Assembly: GCA_031267055.1 (NCBI GenBank)
Contig: JAIRZV010000153.1
Location: 1-21,406, forward strand
Reading direction: 5' to 3'
DNA: 21,406 bases
From: Candidatus Margulisiibacteriota bacterium
Lineage (GTDB): Bacteria > Margulisbacteria > Termititenacia > Termititenacales > Termititenacaceae
The notes beneath the pieces were generated by a model that worked only from the letters and a program-made list of their open reading frames with translations, was not told the DNA's origin and did not search any database. Position numbers and translations under genes: made by a program. This document shows, piece after piece, positions 1 through 6,875 of this stretch (its first letter is position 1; each line of letters opens with the position of its first letter).

Positions 1-1592
1 CCGGCCAGCACATAACCTACCGTGACTTTGCTCTGCAAAAAACGTTTAAAAATAAAACGCAGAGACTTGATCCGGTAAGGATACATGAAATAATAAAACG
101 CCACGATCAGCAGCGGCAAACCAAAAGCCAACTTGACACCGCGGAATTGATAAATTTTCAGCATGTGATAACTGTCGGAAAGCAGCGCGATGATCAGCAA
201 GGCGCCGAGCATAGTGATGCCGACGATACGCAAAACCAAAAGCAACGTCTCGCGGAAAGTTATTTTATCCGCCGGCCAGTCGTCGGTTTTGGGCAATTGG
301 GTCAGCATCGCTATAGTCGGAAAAATTATTGACACAGCCAGCGCCATTAAAGCCCGCCACTGACTAAAATAATCCAGACGCCAAAAAACCGCGTCGAGCA
401 GGAGCGCCAAAACTAAACCCCACCAAAAAATATTTTCCGGCAGATTTTTAAAGAAAAGCTTTAAGAAAAGATAAAAGACCGGCACTAAACCCAGCGAAAT
501 AAAAACGCCGAATATTATAGAAAGAGTAGGATCAAGTCCCAGCGACACTTTATCCACCGGCTGAACTGTCGTGCCGCGGCGTTCCAAGCGGGTTTTCAGC
601 GTCGAAACAAAATCCTCATTGTAAGCCAGCAAATCTCTGGCCAGATTTTCATTGGTAAACGCGCGCAAATACAAAATGCGCATGCCGCGGTCCAGCGTGG
701 CCAACAAATAACGGTCCAACGCCCGCTCTTTGGTCATCCGTTGCAGCTGCGCGGAAGTCACCGTATGCACGCCGATATTGCTGCCCGGCAAATACTCGGC
801 CAAAGTGCGCGAGCCTCTTTGCTCCATAAATTCGATCACGCCGAAATTAACCTTATTTTTCTGCATTTTTTCTGCGACCAAAGCCAGATTACCGCCATAG
901 CCCAAAATTTCATTGCCGCCAAAGATCAACGTGTGCGCGCCGGTCAGCGCGCAAATCGCGTCAATTTTCAAACCCAGCGACACCGCGTCAATGCGGCGGC
1001 TGTCGGCCAGTTTAGGAATGATTTGAAATTTATAGATTTTTAAATTTTCAACGATCGCTTCATCGATGCCCAGACCGATATTGCCGAGATTATTCACCTG
1101 GCCGCGTATCTCGATGATGTTGCGTCCGGCCACTCTGGCACGCTCCGAACCCAAGTCATTGATCAGCGAATTTTGCGCGCGTTGAAAAGTGGCGACCTGA
1201 TCGACCATAATGTAATTATTTTCCGGCACTATATCGGTGGAGCGGATCAACGTCAGCAAAACCGGATTTTGGATCTGGCCAAAACGCGCCATATTGAGCA
1301 AATCCTGGCCGGTCACCCAAGTAGCCAAACCGCGTGCGGTCAGATTATTCAGCGTGTCCTCCGGCACCACGATCGAAGTCACGCCGGCTCTTTGCAGCAT
1401 TCGCAAAACCTGCGCCTGAGTCTGCCCCGTGTAAGCCTGCAAAGACAAAATCTCTTCATGATCATAGGCCAGTTCGACAGTCATATTCTGCTGCTCAAGA
1501 TACAAACGATAGCCAAAAACACCGAGAGAAATTAAGATCGCCAAGAGAAACAAAAAAAGTTTAAACCAGTCTTTTTTGGGCACCCCAAACAT
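1..1592 (-). CDS. DUF5693 family polytopic membrane protein (C-terminus cut by window edge)
   Basis: The frame is open from an ATG at 1592-1590 to the left edge (about 530 codons) with no stop. The N-terminus (MFGVPKKDWFKLFLFLLAIL) is one membrane anchor. Residues about 30-330 form a soluble, presumably extracytoplasmic region. From about residue 350 there are several strongly hydrophobic helices, for example LSIIFGVFISLGLVPVFYLF and LLLVLRIVGITMLGALLIIA. This layout matches DUF5693 as I recall it; the biochemical role is unknown. The start is firm: AAGGAG lies 5 nt upstream inside prfB, and the ATG overlaps the prfB stop as TAATG, so translation should be coupled. From memory of other genomes, DUF5693 genes often neighbour csaB, whose product pyruvylates the wall polymer bound by SLH domains. 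That would link this gene to the SLH proteins further right, but no csaB is visible here. Confidence 0.8.
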   Translation of the reverse strand, partial: MFGVPKKDWFKLFLFLLAILISLGVFGYRLYLEQQNMTVELAYDHEEILSLQAYTGQTQAQVLRMLQRAGVTSIVVPEDTLNNLTARGLATWVTGQDLLNMARFGQIQNPVLLTLIRSTDIVPENNYIMVDQVATFQRAQNSLINDLGSERARVAGRNIIEIRGQVNNLGNIGLGIDEAIVENLKIYKFQIIPKLADSRRIDAVSLGLKIDAICALTGAHTLIFGGNEILGYGGNLALVAEKMQKNKVNFGVIEFMEQRGSRTLAEYLPGSNIGVHTVTSAQLQRMTKERALDRYLLATLDRGMRILYLRAFTNENLARDLLAYNEDFVSTLKTRLERRGTTVQPVDKVSLGLDPTLSIIFGVFISLGLVPVFYLFLKLFFKNLPENIFWWGLVLALLLDAVFWRLDYFSQWRALMALAVSIIFPTIAMLTQLPKTDDWPADKITFRETLLLVLRIVGITMLGALLIIALLSDSYHMLKIYQFRGVKLAFGLPLLIVAFYYFMYPYRIKSLRFIFKRFLQSKVTVGYVLA

Positions 1593-2690
1593 TACCGCTC
1601 CTTATGCTGCAAATAAGCTTCCACAAAAAGCATTATATCGCCATTCATAACTTTTTGTACATTAGCGGTCTCGACCTGCAGGCGGTGATCCTTGACCAGC
1701 GAGTACGGATGCAAAACATAAGAACGGATCTGATTGCCCCAAGCAATGTCTTTTTGCTCGCCCTGAATTTCGGAAATTTTTTCTTTGTGCTGGGCTTCTT
1801 TGAGCGTCAGTAGCTTGGCTCGTAATACTTGCAACGCGGTGTCGCGATTTTGGATCTGTGAACGGCGGTTTTGGCATTGCACGACAATGCCGGTCGGCAA
1901 ATGGGTGATGCGTACCGCCGAGTCGGTTTTATTGATATGCTGGCCGCCCGCGCCTGACGAGCGAAAAGTATCGACGCGCAAATCGGCCGGGTCAATCTCG
2001 ACAGTTTCGTCCAGCTCAAGCTGCGGCACAATATCCACGCTGGCAAACGAGGTCTGCCGTTTGTCCTGCGCGTTAAACGGCGAAATACGTACCAAGCGGT
2101 GCACGCCTTTTTCGGACTGGAGATAGCCGTAAGCGTACGGTCCGGAAATCAGCGCGGTAGCGGATTTCAGGCCGGCTTCCTCGCCGGGCGAGCAGTCGAT
2201 CACTTCCGCCGCAAAACCTCTCTGCTCGGCAAAACGCAAATACAGGCGCAATAACATTTCCGCCCAGTCCTGCGCATCCGTGCCGCCCGCGCCGCTATTG
2301 ACGGACAGGATCACATTGGCCCGGTCATGCTCGCCGGAAAGTTTTAAACGCAAATCAAATTCCTCGGTTTTTTGGCGCAACGCGTTGATCAGATCGGATA
2401 ATTCCGCTTCCACGCTGTAGTCTTTTTCCGCTTCGGCCAGTTCATAAAAAGCCTGCGCGTCAGCCTGCTCTTTTTCCAAAGTCTGAATTTGCTCCAGCAA
2501 ATCTTGTTTGTTTTTTAACTCCGTCGAGATTTTCTGGGCTTTTTTTTGATCCTGCCAGAGAGCCGGATCGGCGCTCTCAGCTTCTAATTCCTGCAGCTCT
2601 TTTTGCAGACGAGGCAGGTCAAAGATAGCTCCGGATTTTGGCGATTTTCTCCGCCAATTTTTTCAATTCTTGTTTGCGTTCCTGAAGCAT
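1592..2690 (-). CDS. prfB: Peptide chain release factor 2 (RF2), expressed by programmed +1 frameshift
   Basis: Cytoplasmic class I release factor that reads UAA and UGA and triggers peptide release on the ribosome. The coding sequence is two segments: 2690-2622 (23 codons, beginning MLQERKQELKKLAEK) and, after skipping T2621, 2620-1592 (342 residues plus TAA). The total is 365 residues, the usual RF2 length. The catalytic GGQ is in SSGAGGQHINKTDS, and the RF2-type stop-recognition tripeptide SPF is in VRISPFNAQDK. The N-terminal part is the helical coiled-coil domain. Reading only the downstream frame from an internal Met (2500) would lose this domain. The ATG at 2690 has a strong GGAGG 7 nt upstream and lies 19 nt after the secA stop, so the two genes are one operon. 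Expression is self-limited by the frameshift: scarce RF2 allows slippage at the UGA. Confidence 0.97.
2618..2634 (-). promoter_or_regulatory. prfB +1 programmed frameshift site (CTT TGA C) with internal SD-like element
   Basis: On the minus strand the sequence reads CCGGAGCTATCTTTGAC. The zero frame ends ...RSYL then TGA (2621-2619). Slipping +1 from CTT to TTT continues with GAC (Asp) into the RF2 body. The GGAG four bases before CTT is the internal Shine-Dalgarno-like stimulator, and the Y-L-stop-D layout is the one conserved in bacterial prfB. This is a standard regulatory site, not a sequencing error. Confidence 0.95.
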
Positions 2691-2709
2691 CTTTAAGCCT
2701 CCTTTTATT

Positions 2710-5157
2710 TTAATTTTTTCCGCAGCAGTTTTTGTATTTTTTGCCCGAGCCGCAGGGACAGGGATCATTGCGGCCGGTTTTTTCCGCCGCGTGGATCGGT
2801 TCCTGTTTGGGCGCATCACCGGTTGGCCGGGACTGACCCTGCATCGGCGACTGCAGTCCCGCCGGCAGCTCTCCGCCGGAATAACTCATATTGCGGTAAT
2901 GTTCCTCGACGTTTTGCGGCAGTTCATGCACCACCTGCACACGCAGCAGGGTTTCCACTGTATCGCTGGCGATCTGGTCCAGCATAGTCTGAAATAAACG
3001 AAAACCTTCGATCTTGTATTCGGTCAACGGGTCCAGCTGACCGTAAGCGCGCAAGCCGATGCCCTCGCGCAACACATCGAGATTGTGCAAATGATCGATC
3101 CATTTGCGGTCGATCTCGCGCAGCAACACCAGCCGCTCGATATTACGCAAAATCTCCGGCGGAATCTGCGCTTCTTTTTCTTTATATTTATCAAGACAAT
3201 TTGTCTTGACTAAAAACTCCTGGATTTTTTCCGTAACGTCCTGATCGATCAGCAATTTATGACGCAACGTGTAAACGGTTTCGCGCTGACGGTTGACCAC
3301 ATCGTCGTACTGCAAAACCTGTTTGCGGATCGAGAAATGATACTGCTCGACTTTTTTCTGCGCGCGCTCGATAGACGAAGTGATCATGCCGTGTTCGATC
3401 GGCGTATCCGCCGGCAGGCCGAGCCGGTCCATCATGGCAATGATTTGCTGTCCGCCGAAAATCCGCATCAAGTCGTCTTCCAGCGAAATATAAAAACGGC
3501 TCGAGCCCGGATCGCCCTGCCGTCCGCAGCGGCCGCGCAGCTGATTGTCGATGCGGCGTGACTCGTGGCGTTCGGTACCCAGCACATGCAGTCCGCCCAA
3601 CGCGGTGACGCCTTCGCCAAGTACAATATCCGTGCCACGGCCAGCCATATTGGTGGCGATGGTCACCGCGCCGCGCTGACCGGCGCTCTTGATGATCTCG
3701 GCTTCGCGCGCGTGTTGTTTGGCGTTGAGCACATTGTGCGGGATATTCTCGCGCTGGAGCAGGCTGGACAAATGCTCGGACACCTCGATCGAAATAGTGC
3801 CCACCAAAATCGGCTGGCCTTTGGCATGACGTTCTTTAATATCCTGCACAATCGCTTTGTATTTTTCATATTTGGACTTGTAAATCACGTCGGCAAAATC
3901 TCGGCGCGTCACCGGCTTATTGGTCGGGATTTCCGCGACGGCCAGATTGTAAATTTTGGCAAACTCCATTTCTTCGGTTTTAGCCGTGCCGGTCATGCCG
4001 GCCAGTTTTTGATACATGCGGAAAAAATTTTGAAAAGTGATCGAGGCCAGAGTCTGCGATTCATTTTGAATACGCACATTTTCTTTGGCCTCAATAGCCT
4101 GATGCAACCCGTCGCTGTAACGGCGGCCGGTCATCAAGCGGCCGGTAAATTCATCCACGATCACAACTTCGCCGTCTTTGACAATATAGTCCACATCTTT
4201 TTTGAAAAGATGTGCGGCTTTCAAGCACTGGATCAGCATATGAGCGGAATCCATTTCCTTGATATCAAAAAGCGAATCCAGCCCTAAAAATTTTTCCGCT
4301 TTTTGAATGCCGTTCTCGGTCAAAGCGATATGTTTGGATTTTTCTTCGAGCGTAAAATCGCGGTACTCATCCGGTTGTTTTTCTTCCTCGGCTTTTTCTT
4401 TGGTCTGATATTTGCCCGGCGCCAGCAGCTTGGCGGCCTGCAAGATCCGGCGGTATTTGTCGGTATTGTCGTCGACCTGACCGGAAATAATCAGCGGCGT
4501 GCGCGCTTCGTCGATCAAAATGCTGTCTACCTCGTCAACGATCGCGTAATATTTGGTCTCGCGCTGGACCAGCTGCGTGCGGTCCGTAGCCATATTGTCA
4601 CGCAGATAATCAAAAGCAAATTCATTATTCGTGCCGTAAGTGATGTCCGCGCGGTAAGCGGCCTGGCGCTGTTCAAAATCCAGATTGGCGACAATCACGC
4701 CAACGGACAAGCCTAAAAACTTATAGATCTGTCCCATCCATTCCGCGTCACGCTGCGCCAGATAATCGTTGACCGTAACAACCTGCACGCCCTGCCCCAA
4801 CAACGCGTTGAGATAAACCGGCAGCGTGGCCACGAGCGTTTTACCTTCGCCGGTTTTCATCTCGGCGATGCGCCCTTCATGCAGGATCATGCCGCCCAGC
4901 AACTGCACGTCAAAATGCCGCATATTGAGAACGCGTTTGCCGGCTTCGCGGACTACGGCAAAAGCTTCGGCCAAAATATCATCAAGCGTCCGACCAGCCT
5001 GCAATTGCTGTCGAAAATAATCCGTTTTGGCGCGCAATTCCGCGTCAGTCAGCGCGCTGATCTGCGGTTCCAGCGCGTTTACCGCTTTAACCTTTTCCCA
5101 ATAAGGGGCTAATTTTTTGGCGTTAAAATAACCTTTGATCGCATCAAGAATTTTCAA
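2710..5157 (-). CDS. secA: Preprotein translocase ATPase SecA
   Basis: Motor ATPase that drives preproteins through SecYEG at the inner membrane. Numbered from the chosen start, Walker A is MKTGEGKT at residues 100-107, the DEAD-type Walker B is DEVDSILIDEAR at 208-219, and helicase motifs such as TNMAGRGTDIVLG and QLRGRCGRQGDPGSSRFY occur in the second nucleotide-binding fold. The protein ends in a zinc-binding SEC-C tail (NDPCPCGSGKKYKNCC). Length is 815 residues, normal for SecA. An ATG at 5217 would add 20 charged residues, but these are read through a palindromic element and have no good ribosome site. The TTG at 5157 has AGGAG 6 nt upstream and gives MKILDAIKGYF, the expected SecA N-terminus, so TTG is preferred. 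It lies between hpf and prfB in one operon. Its likely clients include the signal-peptide proteins encoded to the right. Confidence 0.96.
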   Translation of the reverse strand: MKILDAIKGYFNAKKLAPYWEKVKAVNALEPQISALTDAELRAKTDYFRQQLQAGRTLDDILAEAFAVVREAGKRVLNMRHFDVQLLGGMILHEGRIAEMKTGEGKTLVATLPVYLNALLGQGVQVVTVNDYLAQRDAEWMGQIYKFLGLSVGVIVANLDFEQRQAAYRADITYGTNNEFAFDYLRDNMATDRTQLVQRETKYYAIVDEVDSILIDEARTPLIISGQVDDNTDKYRRILQAAKLLAPGKYQTKEKAEEEKQPDEYRDFTLEEKSKHIALTENGIQKAEKFLGLDSLFDIKEMDSAHMLIQCLKAAHLFKKDVDYIVKDGEVVIVDEFTGRLMTGRRYSDGLHQAIEAKENVRIQNESQTLASITFQNFFRMYQKLAGMTGTAKTEEMEFAKIYNLAVAEIPTNKPVTRRDFADVIYKSKYEKYKAIVQDIKERHAKGQPILVGTISIEVSEHLSSLLQRENIPHNVLNAKQHAREAEIIKSAGQRGAVTIATNMAGRGTDIVLGEGVTALGGLHVLGTERHESRRIDNQLRGRCGRQGDPGSSRFYISLEDDLMRIFGGQQIIAMMDRLGLPADTPIEHGMITSSIERAQKKVEQYHFSIRKQVLQYDDVVNRQRETVYTLRHKLLIDQDVTEKIQEFLVKTNCLDKYKEKEAQIPPEILRNIERLVLLREIDRKWIDHLHNLDVLREGIGLRAYGQLDPLTEYKIEGFRLFQTMLDQIASDTVETLLRVQVVHELPQNVEEHYRNMSYSGGELPAGLQSPMQGQSRPTGDAPKQEPIHAAEKTGRNDPCPCGSGKKYKNCCGKN

Positions 5158-5176
5158 ATCTTTCTCCTGTTTTAAA

Positions 5177-5286
5177 CGCAGAAAATATCTTTGCTGCCGC
5201 TCGCGTTGGCTTCTCACTTAACGGCGCGTACTTCGCACGCTTGTTAAGTTCGCCCCAAAACTCGCTCCAGCAAAATATTTTCTGCG
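5177..5286. repeat. Large structured palindromic element between hpf and secA
   Basis: The outer arms 5177-5196 (plus strand CGCAGAAAATATCTTTGCTG) and 5268-5286 (CAGCAAAATATTTTCTGCG) pair except for one unpaired base. Inside is a second stem, ACTTAAC (5216-5222) with GTTAAGT (5243-5249), capped by GCGT/ACGC. The element begins 3 bp after the hpf stop codon and ends just before the secA ribosome site, so it is transcribed within the operon. Its core arms are shared with the element at 6177-6250. It lacks a U-run, so it is not an ordinary terminator. Possible roles are mRNA processing, stability or attenuation between hpf and secA, or a repetitive extragenic palindrome. Confidence 0.75.
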
Positions 5287-5289
5287 CGC

Positions 5290-6105
5290 TTACATACTTG
5301 GTTCAATCAAACCAAACTGCCGCGACTGTTTTTTCTTGTAAATAACATTCACGCGTTCGGTTTCGATATTCAGGAACGGCAAGAATTCGTTTTTCTTATT
5401 TTTCTCCAGCTTGAGCGCGGCAGCATACGCAGTCAGCGGCTTGGCAGCGGAGACAATATCGCAAATCTTGGTGATCTTCACGCCAGCGCCAGTGTACGGT
5501 ACAGTCGAGGGAGTTTCTTTGAATTTCCGCAATTTGGCGCGCTTCATATACAGCTTTTTAAAAGTCATCAGTGCGTAAGTGTTATTGCGGCGCGCGTACA
5601 CGACACTGATAATATGCGCGGCTTTGGAATTATTGAAAACGTGAAACGCTTCGCGCGATTTATTGAGCTGGAGCACAGCTTCCACCGGCTCCATCGGCTT
5701 GGGCGCGGCTTTCGGCTCTGACGTGATCTTGATGCCCTGCTCCTCCGGCTCTTCGTTCTCTCTGGGCCACGGCGGCGGCGCGGCAAAATTTCTTTTCTTG
5801 CGGTCATTTTTCAATTTGTCCTGATATTTACGCAACGGCGCGTCCAGTTTGCCGGTCAGCTCGTCGATCGACGCGTAAATATCGCCGGTCATCGCCTCGG
5901 CGCGCAGAATAATTTTCTGCGGCAGCTGTAAATTGACCGTCGCCACATGTGCGCGGTCGCGGTTTTTGATGTGTTTTACTTCGAGATTGAGATCGGCGAT
6001 CAGCACTTCAGGAAACATGCCTTTGTATTTGGCAAATTTTTTCTCCGCGTGTTCGCGAATCGCCGGTGTAAGCTTCAAGCCGTGCCCGTGGACTGTTAAT
6101 TTCAT
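5290..6105 (-). CDS. hpf: Long-form ribosome hibernation promoting factor with duplicated C-terminal domain
   Basis: Binds the 30S subunit in stationary phase and drives ribosome dimerisation. Residues 1-100 are the RaiA/HPF beta-alpha fold (MKLTVHGHGLKLTPAIREHA, then AEAMTGDIYASIDELTGKLD). A proline-rich and acidic linker covers 108-123. Ordinary long HPFs (about 180-190 residues) then carry one small dimerisation domain. Here there are two: G124 to about T181 (GIKIT...KPMEPVEAVLQLN...VVYARRNNTYALM) and G208-P269 (GVKIT...KPLTAYAAALKLE...VIYKKKQSRQFGLIEP). Only the second keeps the typical FGLIEP ending. The total of 271 residues reflects this duplication. The ATG at 6105 has GGGAGGT about 8 nt upstream. 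It is the first gene of the hpf-secA-prfB-DUF5693 operon. The N-terminal assignment is secure; the effect of the extra domain is unknown. Confidence 0.92.
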   Translation of the reverse strand: MKLTVHGHGLKLTPAIREHAEKKFAKYKGMFPEVLIADLNLEVKHIKNRDRAHVATVNLQLPQKIILRAEAMTGDIYASIDELTGKLDAPLRKYQDKLKNDRKKRNFAAPPPWPRENEEPEEQGIKITSEPKAAPKPMEPVEAVLQLNKSREAFHVFNNSKAAHIISVVYARRNNTYALMTFKKLYMKRAKLRKFKETPSTVPYTGAGVKITKICDIVSAAKPLTAYAAALKLEKNKKNEFLPFLNIETERVNVIYKKKQSRQFGLIEPSM

Positions 6106-6127
6106 TTTAAATTACCTCCCGCAATTT

Positions 6128-6136
6128 ATTATAACA
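6128..6136 (-). promoter_or_regulatory. Extended -10 promoter for the hpf-secA-prfB operon
   Basis: The minus strand reads TGTTATAAT: a consensus TATAAT (6133-6128) preceded by the TGn extension (6136-6134). The -35 position has no good match, as is common for extended -10 promoters. The implied transcript starts about 15 nt upstream of the hpf ATG and would still include the GGGAGGT ribosome site. Confidence 0.6.
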
Positions 6137-6176
6137 CCCCTCCGCCGCCTTTGGCGATAAGTGAGATAAAGTGTTA

Positions 6177-6250
6177 CGGCAAATATCTTTGCCCACGCGA
6201 ACACGGCATAGCACTGAAGGTTACGTTCGCTTCGGGCAAAATATTTGCCG
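6177..6250. repeat. Palindromic element upstream of hpf, same family as 5177-5286
   Basis: The left arm at 6177-6202 (CGGCAAATATCTTTGCCC then ACGCGAAC) pairs with the right arm at 6225-6250 (GTTCGCTTCGGGCAAAATA, then TTTGCCG) with few mismatches around a 22-nt loop. On the minus strand both this element and the one after hpf begin AAATATTTTGC and end GCAAAGATATTT, including the same single-base asymmetry. Their outermost bases differ but remain complementary in each copy. The element fills most of the 239-bp gap between the divergent hpf and lipoprotein genes. It lies upstream of the hpf -10 box, so it is probably outside the hpf transcript. Confidence 0.7.
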
Positions 6251-6291
6251 AACAAAAGCCTTTCCGCTTCCGTATAAACAGCACGTATATA

Positions 6292-6434
6292 TTTGAAAAA
6301 AGTGGGTATACATCTGTCAACAAAGTTATAGAGGGAGCAGGCTCATGAAAACGAAAAAATATATACTAGGAATTATTTTGGTGGCGCTGATCTTAGGTGG
6401 CTGCGGCACTACAGTCGGAGACTCGCTAGGCGAT
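6292..6434 (+). repeat. Conserved leader and signal-peptide block, copy 1 (matches 20830-20972)
   Basis: These 143 bp match 20830-20972 with 5 mismatches by hand count. The block covers the lipoprotein 5' leader, the GAGGGAG ribosome site, and the first 30 codons (signal peptide, lipobox and TTVGDSLGD). Similarity at the DNA level stops abruptly at the following codon. Everything upstream of 6292 differs between the two loci, so the block marks the left boundary of the duplicated cassette. Confidence 0.93.
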
Positions 6435-6740
6435 CCGCCGCCCAACCCCAAAGCCAAAACACAGGAAGTAACCAATCTACCGGTTGGCAGCTTGATTTCT
6501 GTGCAAAAAAACAACAGCGGTTTAGAAATCTCCGGCGCGACCGGCTGCGCGGAACCAGCCGCCTGGATAGGTGTTTTTTCCGCCGACACAGATGCTGTTT
6601 TGGGTGAAAGCGCCACACTCAGTGATGGCAGTTTTAAACTCAAGATTACGGAACAGCCAGAAACCCTAGTAGTTAGAGCACAGGCGGCCAACAAAAACAT
6701 AAGCTATCCAGTGTATCACCGCACCACCGGATTTTTTTAA
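6345..6740 (+). CDS. Small surface lipoprotein with beta-sandwich-like mature domain (copy 1)
   Basis: A 131-residue protein. Lys-rich start, hydrophobic core and lipobox LGGC give lipidated Cys20. Gly at +2 argues for the outer membrane. Mature residues 31-45 are a Pro/Lys-rich tether. Residues about 46-131 are rich in beta strands, with a DGSFKLKI segment reminiscent of carboxypeptidase-regulatory or Ig-like folds, and end VVRAQAANKNISYPVYH. I do not recognise a named family. A ribosome site (GAGGGAG) lies 7 nt upstream of the ATG. It is convergent with the PorV-SLH gene, with only 10 bp between their stop codons and no clear terminator. The protein at 20883 is a paralogue: its first 30 residues are almost identical, while the mature part is only about one-third identical. 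It may be an accessory or variable component of the neighbouring outer-membrane complex (inference). Confidence 0.85.
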   Translation: MKTKKYILGIILVALILGGCGTTVGDSLGDPPPNPKAKTQEVTNLPVGSLISVQKNNSGLEISGATGCAEPAAWIGVFSADTDAVLGESATLSDGSFKLKITEQPETLVVRAQAANKNISYPVYHRTTGFF

Positions 6741-6750
6741 ATAAAGCTTT

Positions 6751-6875
6751 TTAGTCTTCGTAATCGATAGTCCAACCGTCCTCGTCTTCGACGACAGTCG
6801 CGTCATTATTAAGCGGAGCAGCTGGCGGGACAGGTGTCGTTTTCGGCACGGCTGGAGATTCTTCCGCGCGCAGCT
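6751..6875. repeat. 3' end of PorV-SLH gene, duplicated at 21282-21406
   Basis: These 125 bp match 21282-21406 with two mismatches by hand count (one in the stop codon, TAA versus TAG, and one synonymous), so the encoded 41-residue tails are identical. The match runs to the window edge, so the true repeat is probably longer. Together with the leader block it brackets a diverged stretch holding most of the lipoprotein mature part. Confidence 0.95.

Noticed and set aside
3565..4287. Plus-strand open frame of 240 codons opposite secA
   Set aside because: It is a shadow of the well-conserved secA helicase core on the other strand.
6292..6345. Promoter inside the conserved lipoprotein leader (TTGAAA and TATACA)
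   Set aside because: The spacing between the candidate boxes is 8-9 bp and no alternative pair has 16-18 bp spacing; conservation alone does not identify the promoter.
6151..6348. 65-codon plus-strand frame upstream of the first lipoprotein
   Set aside because: It reads through the palindromic element at 6177-6250 and lacks a ribosome site.
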